Assembly: GCA_963978545.1 (NCBI GenBank)
Contig: OZ021723.1
Location: 8,853,593 to 8,917,592, forward strand
Origin: Linyphia triangularis
Taxonomy: Eukaryota > Arthropoda > Arachnida > Araneae > Linyphiidae
DNA length: 64,000 nt
Reading direction: 5' to 3'
Position numbers and translations under genes: made by a program. Below are positions 59,501 to 61,556 of this stretch, one piece after another. Positions within the stretch are counted from its first letter, which is position 1. Every line of letters begins with the position of its first letter. The notes beneath the pieces were generated by a model, which saw only the letters and a program-made list of their open reading frames with translations, made no database searches and had not been told where the DNA came from.

Positions 59501-61556
59501 TTTTTACAACAGTAGTCGTTTTGACAAAATATTGGTCAATTTCAACCAAAAAGCTCCTTTTTTTAGAAAAATAGAATTAAAAATGTTAATATTTTTGCCA
59601 AATTCATGTTTTATGCAATTTCACATTTTTATGCAATGAAAAGTTTCATTATTAAGTTTTTTTAAAACAATTGCTCCGAACGTAGTCGGATACCATAAAC
59701 CTAATTTTTGTGTTCTTAGTTAAGGTCCCTTTGCACTCCAGCTTTGGTTGGTTGGTTGTATTCAGATTATCTGGCGCCGTCAGCAACACTAGGGCTATAA
59801 TGCACCGAAACATTCGTCATTAGACAAGCCAACATACATTTACAAACACTCATGCCTAACACGGGACTCGAACCCGCAACCTCGCGGTCCAGACTTTCCA
59901 CTCCAGGCCTTTTTCGCGCGGAGGAATCAGCAACTCGAGACATTAGGTTCGGCTGGTGTTTATGGATTTGATTCATAGAAACTAAACACAGTCATTGGCC
60001 TTGCATCGAATTTCCGCATCACACCTAATGGTCCTCTCGTGGTTTGGCATCCAATCGTGTGGTGCCTGAGAGGCGCTACTGGAGTGCAAAGGGTTAATAT
60101 TGTCAAAAAATGTGCTGTGTCATTTATCATTTTACATTTATTTTGCTTTAAAAATTTATTGCAATTTCAGCAATGAATATTTCATAACATATTTTATGAT
60201 TGAATACACACAAGATGCTTTGATCAAAACTGAATTGCAGAGCTTGAAAGAAGCATCTTCACAAGAAATAATGCGAATTATAAATGTAATAGGTTTTCTT
60301 AAATTTTTTTTAAAGAAAACTTCAAAGAGTGTACCTGGCTGAGATTCGTAAGCATTGCAGGGATTAGAATAGTAATTGAATTCGGTATCCACACCTTGCA
60401 CGTGCTGAAAAATCTGAAAAAGTACAGGAGCATGATATAAGAATCCTTTTAAATTAAGTTTAAGGGGGTCCGGTACCGAAAATCAAAAAAACCTTATTTA
60501 TGTACATTTTTATGTCAAACATTTATTTTATGTATGAGATACTATTTATATATCTTTGAGAAAATGTTTTTTTTAAATATTGTGTTTAGTTATTTAAAAA
60601 AAATTTAAAAACCAAGAAAAATCCTTAATAATTGATGTTTGCGTATTTTGATATAAGTCAAGAAAAAATATTTTTTTTTTTCAAAGTGAAAGCTTCCTGT
60701 AATACTTAATTATATAAAGAAAATTTTGTCCTCACAGAATTTTGATAGGTGAATTAAAAAAAATTAAAAAAATTCTCAAAGTTAAAATATTGAAATTTTT
60801 GCTTTTTTTTTATGTTATCTTTTACGCTAAATGTTATATTTTAAAACAGAATTTAAAAAATAAAATTCTGTGAGGACAAAATATTTAAAACTATATAAAT
60901 TAAATGCTCCAAAAATTTGAATAGCCAATTGTTAATGGTTCTGGAGATATATCGATTTGAATATGTTACATCTGTGAAATACACTAGTGCTCGAAAAACG
61001 CACTCTAAGCAGACGCTTCAAGGTGTTACGCCCATTAGTGATGTTTAAATAACAATTAATATTGTGATGTTCTAATCACCGGATGAATAAGATATAAACA
61101 TCATTCTCTTCAGGAATGTATGAACTATTTTTTAAAATCAGAAAAAAAAAATTGTGATTTTTGAAAAAATTTCGGTACTGGACCCGCTTAAAATGAATTT
61201 AGATAACGATCATTGCTAGAAGTTCAACAAAATAATTGAAATAAATTACTTTATCTTTTGTCAATTGATCATTGTTGTTCATCAGAGATACACTCTTGTC
61301 CACCACTTTAATACCGCACAAAGAATTTGGAGATGCATTGATCTTGATTGCAGTTTCTTGGCCAGGCTGTTTTACTGTATCCGTAAATTGAAAGTTCACC
61401 TGTAAATTCAGAAAACGTATTTATAGTCGCCGTTTCTGAAGGGCCCAATAAACGCGATAGAAAGAAATACCATTATTGAACATAAATGAAACTTACGAAA
61501 GATAATTTTGTTGACGGAATAAAAAACTGATCAGCCTTCAATACTCCAATAACGTT
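2987..61556 (-). CDS. A2M: Alpha-2-macroglobulin-like thioester protein, partial gene of 14 visible exons
   Basis: Joined minus-strand exons (listed separately) give 2109 nt, 703 codons without a stop, all with GT/AG introns and compatible phases. Order of landmarks: MG6 segment with VVDKSV, bait region in two exons, FPETW, LPDTITEW, an RGE-containing MG7 stretch, the thioester GCGEQN, then thioester-domain helices ending GGFYSTQ. Known of the family: A2M is a secreted protease inhibitor. Cleavage of the bait region collapses the cage and exposes a Cys-Gln thioester that links to the protease; in arthropods the family acts in haemolymph immunity. The visible part is about the middle half of the usual roughly 1450-residue protein. 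No start codon, signal peptide or stop codon is in the window. Smallest introns are 97 and 116 bp; the largest exceed 10 kb and are packed with repeats. Assignment to A2M rather than C3 or insect TEP rests on bait-region architecture and the missing catalytic histidine. Confidence 0.93.
3418..3604 (+). mobile_element. tRNA-derived SINE (family S1)
   Basis: A full copy of about 187 bp. The tRNA-like head has an A-box-like TAGTGGTTAGCGTGC and B box GTTCGAGTCCC. The unrelated body reads ATGTTGGCTTGTCTAATGA... and the tail is AACCAATCAACCAAC. It is flanked by the 13-bp direct repeat TATATGTAAAATG at 3405-3417 and 3605-3617. The head resembles a tRNA but has no cloverleaf-length gene structure of its own. 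Confidence 0.93.
4186..4364 (-). mobile_element. tRNA-derived SINE (family S1)
   Basis: Full copy in inverse orientation (the tail GGTTGGTTG comes first). It is flanked by the 14-bp target duplication CACGAAACGCTTGT at 4172-4185 and 4365-4378. The host DNA at 3960-4440 is itself a low-copy-looking stretch with several degenerate AAGCTTGT motifs. Confidence 0.93.
4724..5539. mobile_element. hAT-type nonautonomous element, 816 bp
   Basis: Terminal inverted repeats CAGGGCCCGATTTA and TAAATCAGGCCCTG, flanked by an exact 8-bp duplication CTTTTACG (4716-4723 and 5540-5547). CAGGGCC ends and 8-bp duplications are the hAT signature. No transposase ORF is inside. A block around 5215-5285 (ACATCTCTTTACAAGAGGCG) differs in style and may be a secondary insertion. 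Confidence 0.88.
5580..6980. repeat. Dispersed MITE-like repeat hosting a LINE insertion
   Basis: 5930-6260 shares long blocks with 13790-14060 (inverted) and 62530-62690. Examples are the CATGCGC motif, TTTGAACATCATAGATCAAT versus its inverted relative near 13835, and the CCCTATGTATACAT end shared with 13685-13700. No coding capacity is evident. The insertion 6311-6888 interrupts it. Confidence 0.65.
6311..6888 (+). mobile_element. 5'-truncated non-LTR retrotransposon, RNase H / 3' end
   Basis: The frame contains SHVDIHGNELADTLAKEGLE, the end of a LINE RNase H domain. After a stop or frame break comes a CPKCQKEQASPQHILDCLGL zinc-knuckle-like segment ending GFTDIV. The 3' end has the tail (AAC)n, and a 12-bp duplication ACTTTTATTACC lies at 6299-6310 and 6889-6900. 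A homologous uninterrupted site exists near 13690-13720. It is 5'-truncated and dead. Confidence 0.9.
6984..9158 (+). mobile_element. Nonautonomous Helitron (interrupted by a solo LTR)
   Basis: It starts TCTATATATATAATTC after an A and ends in a GC hairpin, GGGAGCGGAGCCCCC, then CTA(T), close to the canonical CTAG of the copy at 45981-47063. The subterminal text (GCTAGGGCATATTTTAAATG) and interior blocks are shared with that copy. The small ORFs inside (for example 8473-8910) have no recognisable domain. There is no Rep/helicase. The 3' end lies about 130 bp from A2M exon 13. Confidence 0.82.
7227..7694. mobile_element. Solo LTR, 468 bp, nested in the Helitron
   Basis: It begins TGTTACGAATTTTTCC and ends TTGTGCAACA (TG...CA). 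The 4-bp direct repeat ATAT sits at 7223-7226 and 7695-7698. The related Helitron near 46225-46235 has the uninterrupted site (GATTTAATAGTTACGATG). Its terminal TGTTACGAATTTTT matches the larger LTR family at 58025, so the two are probably related retrotransposons. Confidence 0.82.
9290..9527 (-). CDS. A2M: A2M exon 13: thioester domain, GG...TAYVL helix
   Basis: Two hundred and thirty-eight bases, phase 0 in and phase 1 out, after TCTCGACAG and before GTAACT. It opens GGLGKSRSSTAITAYVLASL, then AKRCLAHSYWSSPYEIFLIA, YAEALAGDKESAKRRL and PFAITK. This corresponds to GG.....L(T/S)AY...ALL and the YALAGN-type helix pair of A2M. Confidence 0.95.
9528..10109. other. Intron DNA, nothing recognised
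   Basis: AT-rich stretch between A2M exon 13 and the 89-bp array. It contains the exon 13 acceptor tract and T runs. I saw no coding signal and no family repeat. Confidence 0.5.
10110..13085. repeat. 89-bp minisatellite, about 33 tandem copies
   Basis: The unit of 89 bp begins CCTCTAGCCACAGCAGTGGC and includes ATCATAAGCTCCATAGGATT and TTCGCTTAGGATCTGAGCG. Copies differ by a few bases. Edge copies (10110-10200, 13030-13085) are most diverged. Two copies (around 12475-12505 and 13005-13030) carry the same 9-bp deletion, making them 80 bp. Because 89 is not a multiple of 3, the open 61-codon reading frames seen in every second position are by-products and not a protein repeat. Confidence 0.97.
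13086..13640. other. Intron DNA, nothing recognised
   Basis: A mixed-composition stretch after the minisatellite with quasi-repeats of ACTAACTTCGTGAC near 13255-13290. There is no exon-like signal. Confidence 0.45.
13640..14340. repeat. Dispersed MITE-like repeat, inverted copy of 5600-6300
   Basis: It carries the GTATACATAGGGTAAAGAAA end, then GTCAGCATAACTCCCGAACA and the CATAAGGTAGCTGCCATTGA block. All of these are reverse complements of text near 5950-6260 and 6890-6910. The interior is broken by long A/T runs. Confidence 0.65.
14700..15475. mobile_element. Foldback mariner relic with transposase N-terminus
   Basis: Two inverted arms of about 250 bp (AATTTCCAGGACTGACGTAA near 14730; TCAGTCCTGGAAATTAATAG near 15430) both contain the region upstream of, and the first codons of, a mariner transposase. 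Starting at 14908 the plus strand reads MEQRINIKLCFKLGKTAAET, then stops. Further frames give RTFEWFKRFR and DRRLTIR-like text, the helix-turn-helix part of mariner. The catalytic domain is absent and the remainder is frameshifted. Confidence 0.88.
15746..15910 (-). mobile_element. tRNA-derived SINE S1, 5' truncated
   Basis: The GGTTGGTTGTTTTCTGATTA tail and body are complete. The tRNA-like head is lost after the B box and anticodon-arm region (AGAAGCTAGCAGGCTAG). No clear target duplication was seen. Confidence 0.85.
16600..16830. repeat. Dispersed repeat shared with 45230-45430
   Basis: The shared order of motifs is: AACTTTCAAGTAATTTTTACTCC-like text, ACGCGTCA(C/T)TTAAAC, GTAAACATTTAGGCTTGGCG, then AGTACACTT-like text. 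Both copies are diverged and noncoding. Confidence 0.55.
16907..17145 (-). CDS. A2M: A2M exon 12: thioester domain, DGSFSSFG to catalytic region
   Basis: Two hundred and thirty-nine bases, phase 1 in and phase 0 out, after CAATTGCAG and before GTAAGG. It reads YQRQLTYRHQDGSFSSFG, then SMFLTAFVLRSFHQAQ and EWIVSKQQDDGCFPDIG, ending YIISSGIQ. It matches the alpha-alpha barrel helices (Y.RQL.Y...DGS.S.FG, TAFVL..F, QQ..DG.F). The position of the C3 catalytic histidine falls near the end and holds Ser. Confidence 0.97.
17325..17505 (-). mobile_element. tRNA-derived SINE S1
   Basis: A full-length copy with the 14-bp duplication CTTTTTGTGATGAG at 17311-17324 and 17506-17519. Confidence 0.93.
17854..17918 (-). 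mobile_element. SINE S1, only the 3' 65 bp
   Basis: It contains the tail and GATTATCTGGCCCCGTCAGC, then stops at ATGCGCCG. The 9-bp duplication AGAACTCTA at 17845-17853 and 17919-17927 shows that it was inserted already truncated. Confidence 0.88.
17941..18180. repeat. Palindromic MITE (family P1), 240 bp
   Basis: CTATACTAAACTTCAACTTA at the left and its inverse, TAAGTTGGAGTTTAGTATAG, at the right. Complementarity runs almost to the centre (TTCGCCAAACC...TTTTGGCGA). Two more copies lie at 18395-18639 and 31950-32189. It is noncoding; TA-rich ends suggest Tc1/mariner-type mobilisation. Confidence 0.88.
18395..18639. repeat. Palindromic MITE (family P1), 245 bp
   Basis: Same ends and interior as the copy at 17941, 214 bp downstream of it. 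It lies about 190 bp from A2M exon 11. Confidence 0.88.
18833..19009 (-). CDS. A2M: A2M exon 11: thioester site GCGEQN
   Basis: One hundred and seventy-seven bases, phase 1 to 1, after TCTCAATAG and before GTAAGA. It reads NVMGPAIRNLDKLVSLPTGC, GEQNLVKFTPNYLVLDYL and IKDKAIRNLNKG. The Cys and Gln of GCGEQN form the internal thiol ester, and the following helix (APN..VLDYL type) is intact. Reading on past the donor gives only 15 unrelated residues before a stop, which supports splicing at this point. Confidence 0.98.
19567..19955 (+). mobile_element. LINE 3' end fragment (second family)
   Basis: The plus frame from about 19577 reads VIVGFLTGHYHLRKHLHRMG, then EEPLCKKCNMEEETAHHILF and a stop at 19850. 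The C..C....E...HIL pattern is the C-terminal zinc-knuckle-like end of jockey/I-type LINE polymerases. The upstream RT and RNase H are missing. Confidence 0.8.
19960..20970. other. Intron DNA, nothing recognised
   Basis: Between exon 11 and the next SINE. AT-rich, with a short self-similar stretch near 20500-20570 (TGTACCAGT, TGTACCGGCG). I saw no exon-like frame. Confidence 0.45.
20984..21167 (+). mobile_element. tRNA-derived SINE S1
   Basis: Full copy. The head includes CACACGGTATAGTGGTTAGC and the B box is GCTCGAGTCCC. The 10-bp duplication CCTGGGTCAG lies at 20974-20983 and 21168-21177. Confidence 0.92.
21285..21488. mobile_element. TTAA-flanked MITE (family T1), 204 bp
   Basis: CCCTTTGCACTCCAGG at one end and GAGTGCAAAGGG at the other, bordered by TTAA at 21281-21284 and 21489-21492. 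TTAA duplications are typical of piggyBac-type mobilisation. Relatives lie at 30945-31136 (inverted, diverged) and 59724-60093 (split by a SINE). Confidence 0.88.
21791..22455. repeat. Palindromic MITE (family P2), about 665 bp
   Basis: It starts GAGAGGCGACTGCAATTTTT and ends with the inverse, AAAATTGCAGTCGCCTCTC. Inner blocks (GGTCTGCCGTG, GATCAGAAATCGTTTGCGC, TTGGCAATAAACATTACGTC) also occur in inverse. Copies are at 23963-24625, 37238-37906 and 48895-49420. Confidence 0.88.
22760..22950 (-). mobile_element. tRNA-derived SINE S1
   Basis: Full copy with the 12-bp duplication CTGATTCTGCTG at 22748-22759 and 22951-22962. It faces the next SINE head to head. Confidence 0.93.
22986..23166 (+). 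mobile_element. tRNA-derived SINE S1
   Basis: Full copy with its own 10-bp duplication ACGCGTTTTA at 22976-22985 and 23167-23176, 35 bp from the previous, opposite SINE. The pair arose by two separate insertions. Confidence 0.92.
23963..24625. repeat. Palindromic MITE (family P2) abutting A2M exon 10
   Basis: The same inverted ends and interior as the copy at 21791. Its end (GTCGCCTCTCAGTCTA) lies about 16-20 bases below the exon 10 splice donor, so it begins just inside the intron. Confidence 0.88.
24646..24738 (-). CDS. A2M: A2M exon 10: approach to the thioester domain
   Basis: Ninety-three bases, phase 1 to 1, after TTTCCTCAG and before GTAAGA. It reads DAEKQTFEVSHSLNLPADVV then NNSARAYIDVTG, matching the LP..VV..SARA...V.GD motif. 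It carries a possible N-glycosylation sequon, NNS. A palindromic MITE ends about 20 bases from its 5' splice site. Confidence 0.95.
24855..24906 (-). CDS. A2M: A2M exon 9: CUB-linker micro-exon
   Basis: Only 52 bases, phase 0 in and phase 1 out, between TTCTTTTAG and GAG/GTGCAG. It reads AEGFPVDKVQSILFCPR, corresponding to the (V)EPEG.....(S)..LCP stretch of relatives. The donor is weak. It is 116 bp from exon 10, an ancestral-size intron. Confidence 0.9.
25028..25114. repeat. (TA)n microsatellite
   Basis: About 43 uninterrupted TA units, directly before a large palindrome. Apparent Ile-Tyr ORFs on both strands are its translation and not genes. Confidence 0.98.
25129..25855. repeat. Large foldback element (family F1), about 727 bp
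   Basis: GGCGTCTTCTCACTTTAGGC at the left and its reverse complement at the right. Arms of more than 300 bp contain TTCGTGGCTTGTTGATGAAA, ATCCGGCCGATTGTCATG and ATAGCGCATATCATCAGA, each repeated inverted. A central T-rich and A-rich loop contains AACGCGTTTTT. A second copy begins at 63423. Small ORFs in the arms are symmetry artefacts. Confidence 0.92.
26432..26984. repeat. MITE family M1, about 553 bp
   Basis: Inverted ends CAATGGACAATTCCCGCATT and AATGCTGGAATTGTCCATTG. It has an interior T run and the block GAGAAAACGACTTATTTCGT. Relatives: 27720-28545 (lacking clear ends), 32541-32980 continuing at 35032, and 62680-63120. Noncoding. Confidence 0.8.
27720..28545. repeat. Diverged M1-type repeat with inner inverted pair
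   Basis: It shares AGATTTTCGCGGGAAAACGA and TTCTCGCAAATCGCGCCAAC with M1. Inside, ATCGATATAGATAAACAACT at about 28043 is inverted at about 28355-28376. The latter block, with CAGCATTAAGCAGTCTATCC, is also seen near 1350-1395. Confidence 0.65.
28585..29293 (-). mobile_element. Nonautonomous Helitron, 709 bp
   Basis: Read on the minus strand it starts TCTATATATTTAATAGG after an A and ends GGAGGCGAAGCCCCCTAG before a T, so the A/T target, TC start, hairpin and CTAG end are all present. The short ORFs inside are not recognisable. Confidence 0.85.
29692..30483 (+). mobile_element. Solo LTR (family L1), left end truncated
   Basis: It matches 58045-58710: GAATATTTCGTAGTGTTAAT, the ATTTGGCGACC blocks, GGTCCCCATGTACA, a TATATAAGGC box, AACGAGAAGTTCTGGAGTTG, and the end CCGTCCACGCAACA. 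The first bases (TGTTACGAATTTTTG) are missing. No gag/pol is adjacent. Confidence 0.85.
30945..31136 (-). mobile_element. TTAA MITE T1, diverged inverted copy
   Basis: GAGTGCAAAGGGTCAA at the right, AGCCAATGACTGTGTTTAGT inside, GCCACACGATTGGATTC at the left. The TTAA is mutated (GTCAA). Confidence 0.75.
31199..31948. repeat. Foldback MITE (family F2), about 750 bp
   Basis: TAAGGGGAGTTTAAATCTTT at one end and AAAGGTTTAAACTCCCCTTA at the other. Inner inverted blocks include AAGTTATCAAATGAAACGTA versus TACGTTTCACTTGATAACTT. It abuts the P1 copy at 31950. Confidence 0.82.
31950..32189. repeat. Palindromic MITE (family P1), 240 bp
   Basis: CTATACTAAACTTCAACTTA at the left and TAAGTTGAAGTTTAGTATAG at the right, with a near-complete inverse interior. 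Confidence 0.88.
32541..35095. repeat. M1 repeat split by a TTAA element
   Basis: 32541-32976 matches M1 (GACAATTCCGGCAATTTTTT, AAAACGACACATTCGGCTCG) up to CATTTTCTTTTCTTAA. The match resumes at 35032 with TTAATATTTAAATATCTAAT, as in the uninterrupted text near 26862-26885. Confidence 0.75.
32981..35031. mobile_element. TTAA-flanked element (family T3), 2051 bp
   Basis: Ends GGGACTGTTAAGGCAAAAAT and ATTTTTGACTTAACAGTCCC are inverted and flanked by TTAA at 32977-32980 and 35032-35035. Further inner inversions (CAATAGGGTATTTGAC against GTCAAATACCCTATTG) show a partly foldback structure. No transposase frame was seen. The target duplication points to piggyBac-type mobilisation. Confidence 0.85.
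35270..35509 (-). CDS. A2M: A2M exon 8: MG7 domain
   Basis: Exactly 80 codons, phase 0 to 0, after TTTCCTCAG and before GTGAGA. It reads VTVSLEEPEGYEV, IDGDICVQPG, VKLKAKTVGKINITVRAETA, GVCGSAEVASSVARDAITQS. It matches the beta-sandwich before the thioester domain, with an N-glycosylation sequon (NIT) and two cysteines. Alternative reading frames of similar length here are shadows. Confidence 0.96.
35510..36085. other. Intron DNA, nothing recognised
   Basis: AT-rich sequence between exon 8 and the degenerate repeat block. I saw no coding signal. Confidence 0.45.
36086..36680. repeat. Degenerate tandem repeat of about 25-30 bp, split by a LINE
   Basis: Recurring motifs such as CTGAAATATGGCAATG, CATGAAAAATTTGACAAAGC, CACGAATTGTGTCAATTCAA and AAAGTCATGAATTGTGACA share the core AAAGTC(A)TGAA.T.TG.CAA. 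They occur before 36347 and after 36618. Confidence 0.65.
36348..36609 (-). mobile_element. LINE 3' end fragment, 5' truncated
   Basis: The minus strand reads KKTFTKCQNHQVSPEHLLDC then KGLSKEDLFSNPLLVFDFLL and ends LMDLV stop, followed by GTCTGACTCCGTCAGACA and a (AAC)n-like tail. The 9-bp duplication GTAAAGACC lies at 36339-36347 and 36610-36618. Confidence 0.85.
36753..36981 (-). CDS. A2M: A2M exon 7: LPDTITEW to MG7 start
   Basis: Two hundred and twenty-nine bases, phase 2 in and phase 0 out, after ATCTTTCAG and before GTAAGT. It reads DDGEFLKKETLPDTITEW, then GSAACVSPDDGFGMSD, FQLFFISYTLPVSAVRGEEF and VFSYAEGALP. These are family landmarks: LPDTITEW, the C..P..G.G cysteine loop, and the LP.S..RGE..... 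strand of MG7. Confidence 0.96.
37107..37200. repeat. Single diverged monomer of the 89-bp minisatellite
   Basis: CTAGCCACTACAGTGGCCCA, then GTATAAAAAGCTCAATATAA, CATGTATCGCTTAAGAGTCTG, CAAGCGACAGACGC. The order and spacing match one unit of the array at 10110-13085, in the same orientation, 24 kb away in another intron. Confidence 0.85.
37238..37906. repeat. Palindromic MITE (family P2)
   Basis: The same terminal GAGAGGCGACTGCAATTTTT and inverse end as other P2 copies, slightly more diverged. Confidence 0.87.
37907..38526. other. Intron DNA, nothing recognised
   Basis: AT-rich, no exon-like or repeat-family signal noticed. Confidence 0.45.
38538..39014 (+). mobile_element. tRNA-derived SINE, second family (S2), 477 bp
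   Basis: The head is AGGGCCGCGTAGCCCCGTCG with GTTGCGAGTTCGGGCC as a degenerate B box. The body includes GGTGACTGGAGCACGTTAAA and ATACCTCTGGGGGTGGCAAA, and the tail is GATAAGAAGAAGAAGAG. The 11-bp duplication GATGATTGAAT lies at 38527-38537 and 39015-39025. Confidence 0.85.
39166..39233. repeat. Perfect 32-bp inverted repeat with 4-nt loop
   Basis: The left arm 39166-39197 (TAATACTTATAGTTCGGAGC ...) and right arm 39202-39233 are exact reverse complements around CATT. No other copy was seen in the window. Confidence 0.97.
39709..40420 (-). mobile_element. tRNA-derived SINE S1, split by a LINE
   Basis: The SINE tail and body at 39709-39808 continue at 40342-40420 (AACACCCATGCC... to TTGGTCGGCT). 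The 11-bp duplication CGTGAGTTCGG lies at 39698-39708 and 40421-40431. A short deletion removed part of the anticodon-arm region. Confidence 0.9.
39809..40341 (+). mobile_element. LINE RNase H / 3' end, nested in the SINE
   Basis: It reads WIPSHVDIHGNELADTLAKE, then a break, then CPKCQKEQASPQHILDCLGL and GFTDIV stop, with an (AAC)n tail. It is nearly identical to 6311-6888. The 12-bp duplication ACATTTACAAAC lies at 39797-39808 and 40342-40353, inside the SINE. Confidence 0.92.
41139..41540 (-). mobile_element. LINE 3' end fragment (third family)
   Basis: The minus strand reads ALELKGDRKLQTTITRLITG then HTRTLAYVQGQKEYPVCLKC, ASPDHLLSCLDLEKSDLFKN and GLLDLV stop, ending with an (AAC)n tail at 41139-41155. 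It has the same C-terminal C..C....(S)P.H.L.C arrangement as the other LINE tails. Confidence 0.85.
42297..42480 (-). mobile_element. tRNA-derived SINE S1
   Basis: Full copy. The direct repeat AGATTCTTTTGG occurs at 42287-42298 and 42481-42492, so the duplication overlaps the start of the tail. Confidence 0.92.
42500..43200. other. Intron DNA, nothing recognised
   Basis: AT-rich with no repeat family or exon signal noticed. Confidence 0.4.
43010..43799 (-). mobile_element. Possible solo LTR, unusually GC-rich block
   Basis: On the minus strand it begins TGTTAAGGAATTGCTCTGC and runs through a GC-rich promoter-like stretch to AATAAAAATATTGTGTATAC, which resembles a polyadenylation region. A 120-codon plus-strand ORF and two minus-strand ORFs lie here without recognisable domains. 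I could not find a matching duplication or a clear second end, so this remains a candidate. Confidence 0.3.
43855..44017 (-). CDS. A2M: A2M exon 6: arginine-rich bait region and FPETW
   Basis: One hundred and sixty-three bases, phase 1 in and phase 2 out, between TTTCTCAG and GG/GTGAGT. The first two thirds are bait: PIPRSSIRTIESE, SARRRVTSRLML, then SPDTKSAVDVRR. The exon then enters the conserved EFPETWLFGMEVVG. It has eight arginines, including a run of three, plus leucine and methionine sites. Family knowledge says bait sequence sets which proteases can trigger the trap; trypsin-like and furin-like enzymes are the obvious candidates here (inference). An antisense ORF over this exon is a shadow. 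Confidence 0.93.
44120..45975. other. Intron DNA with minor repeats
   Basis: AT-rich with C runs at 44707 and 45008. 44122 begins TTAACCCTTTAAATCCCATG, resembling the TTAACCC ends of T1, but no matching right end was found. 45230-45430 is the relative of 16600-16830. No coding exon was recognised. Confidence 0.45.
45981..47063 (+). mobile_element. Nonautonomous Helitron, 1083 bp, intact ends
   Basis: It starts TCTATATATATAATTCTC after A (45980) and ends GGGGGCGGAGCCCCCTAG before T (47064): TC start, terminal hairpin, CTAG end and A/T insertion site. It shares blocks with 6984-9158 throughout and supplies the empty site for the LTR nested there. No Rep/helicase. Confidence 0.9.
47289..47415 (-). 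CDS. A2M: A2M exon 5: start of the bait region
   Basis: One hundred and twenty-seven bases, phase 0 in and phase 1 out, between TTTGTTGCAG and CCAG/GTATTG. It begins YSGLLVISNLILLTRPC, the conserved strand and cysteine directly before the bait region in A2M proteins. An acidic patch (KEEDDE) and a less conserved stretch with VTPRTTMLESF follow. The last third is probably exposed bait sequence. Confidence 0.88.
47501..48634. repeat. Foldback element (family F3), about 1.13 kb
   Basis: TATACTCGCTATGTTA...AGCCCAGTGCATTTAGAAAC at the left is inverted at the right as GTTTCTAAATGCACTGGGAT...TAACATAGCGGGTATA. Inner copies of GATGCCA(A/T)TTGGAATCA appear in both orientations. The central part is AT-rich and noncoding. 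Confidence 0.82.
48895..49440. repeat. Palindromic MITE (family P2), right part missing
   Basis: The left terminus is intact (GAGAGGCGACTGCAATTTTT). The sequence follows other P2 copies to about 49420 and then stops before the right end. Confidence 0.85.
49555..49606 (+). mobile_element. Helitron subterminal fragment
   Basis: GCTTTTTGCTAGGGCATATTTTAAATG and CACTTTAAAGCGAG match the 3' subterminal part of the Helitrons at 9030 and 46955. The terminal hairpin is absent; it is followed by three near-copies of CTCAATAACCAGTTATTTAA. Confidence 0.7.
49793..49878 (-). CDS. A2M: A2M exon 4: short serine/tyrosine-rich pre-bait exon
   Basis: Eighty-six bases, phase 1 in and phase 0 out, between AATTACAG and CAG/GTAATT. 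It reads GLHADRSAIIKPVGSYSKSS followed by YIDSLSSFQ. The YIDS...F ending is the family motif that leads into the GL.V.SN strand of the next exon. It was found because exon 3 and exon 5 have incompatible phases: this is the only piece I saw that bridges them, and it does so exactly. Confidence 0.82.
50150..50869. mobile_element. TTAA-flanked MITE (family T2), 720 bp
   Basis: GGGGGTTCGGTACCGAAAAT at the left, TTTCGGTATTGGACCCCC at the right, TTAA at 50146-50149 and 50870-50873. A second copy lies at 60464-61187. Noncoding; piggyBac-type mobilisation is inferred from the TTAA. Confidence 0.9.
51030..56815. repeat. 214-bp satellite array, about 27 copies
   Basis: The unit contains GTTTGAACAACTCCGCAGAC, ACCACAAATAAACTGCATGG, TTTTTTCCAGGTTTATACAT and CAGTTGTTTTCCCTGAAATA, then a spacer built from 12-bp AATTTCTAATT(A/C) subrepeats. 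From 52661 on the period is a regular 214 bp. The first six units vary because the spacer subrepeat number differs. A broken unit with foreign text sits at 55345-55375. The first and last units are the most diverged. It lies in the intron between A2M exons 3 and 4. Confidence 0.97.
56820..58020. repeat. AT-rich DNA with foldback at 57270-57593
   Basis: The arm at 57270-57377 (AACACGCTTTAATAGAAAAG, AATAGAGTGATTAACAAGAA) is inverted at 57494-57593. Partial extra copies of TCTATTAAAGCGTGTTTTT lie near 57625 and 57888. No coding signal. Confidence 0.75.
58025..58710 (+). mobile_element. Solo LTR (family L1), 686 bp
   Basis: TGTTACGAATTTTTGTATAT to CCGTCCACGCAACA (TG...CA). It has the TATA-like CTATATAAAGCC near 58361 and a GGAATAAATTT polyadenylation-like site near 58646. 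Flanks ATAC and ATAT are an imperfect 4-bp duplication. No internal retrotransposon region is adjacent, so it is a product of LTR-LTR recombination. Confidence 0.85.
58720..59719. other. Intron DNA, nothing recognised
   Basis: AT-rich with T runs (for example 59484-59505). CCCCGACTACGTTT near 58940 and GAACGTAGTCGG near 59678 are inverted, hinting at another foldback spanning about 58938-59690, but I did not confirm long arms. Confidence 0.4.
59724..60093. mobile_element. TTAA MITE T1 split by SINE S1
   Basis: Outer TTAA at 59720-59723 and 60094-60097. The ends GTCCCTTTGCACTCC and GAGTGCAAAGGG match the copy at 21285. The SINE occupies 59741-59894. Confidence 0.85.
59741..59894 (-). mobile_element. 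tRNA-derived SINE S1, 5' truncated, nested in T1
   Basis: Tail and body are present and the head ends after CTCGCGGTCCAGAC. The flanking duplication TTTGCACTCCAG / TTTCCACTCCAG (59729-59740, 59895-59906) has one mismatch. Confidence 0.87.
60335..60413 (-). CDS. A2M: A2M exon 3: pre-bait segment
   Basis: Seventy-nine bases, phase 0 in and phase 1 out. It follows TTTTTCAG and ends CCAG/GTACAC. It reads IFQHVQGVDTEFNYYSNPCN then AYESQP, matching the (V)F..L.G.D...Y segment after the VVDKS motif in relatives. It contains one cysteine. Confidence 0.88.
60464..61187. mobile_element. TTAA-flanked MITE (family T2), 724 bp
   Basis: GGGGGTCCGGTACCGAAAAT to TTTCGGTACTGGACCCGC with TTAA at 60460-60463 and 61188-61191. 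It is highly similar to 50150-50869. It makes up most of the 836-bp intron between A2M exons 2 and 3. Confidence 0.9.
61250..61399 (-). CDS. A2M: A2M exon 2: start of MG6
   Basis: Fifty codons, phase 0 to 0. The acceptor is TTTACAG and the donor AAA/GTAATT. It reads VNFQFTDTVKQPGQ, then INASPNSLCGIKVVDKSV and NNNDQLTKDK. The (A)SP.SLCG..VVDKSV pattern is a strong A2M-family signature just upstream of the bait region. Confidence 0.93.
61497..61556 (-). CDS. A2M: A2M exon 1 of the visible set (candidate)
   Basis: Sixty bases, phase 0 at both ends, reading NVIGVLKADQFFIPSTKLSF, followed by a strong donor (GTAAGT). It lies 97 bp upstream of the next exon and its phase fits. ADQFFIP resembles the ADS-type strand that precedes MG6 in relatives. 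The weak points are the acceptor (a TAAG with little pyrimidine tract) and its small size; the true 5' border could differ. Confidence 0.45.
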
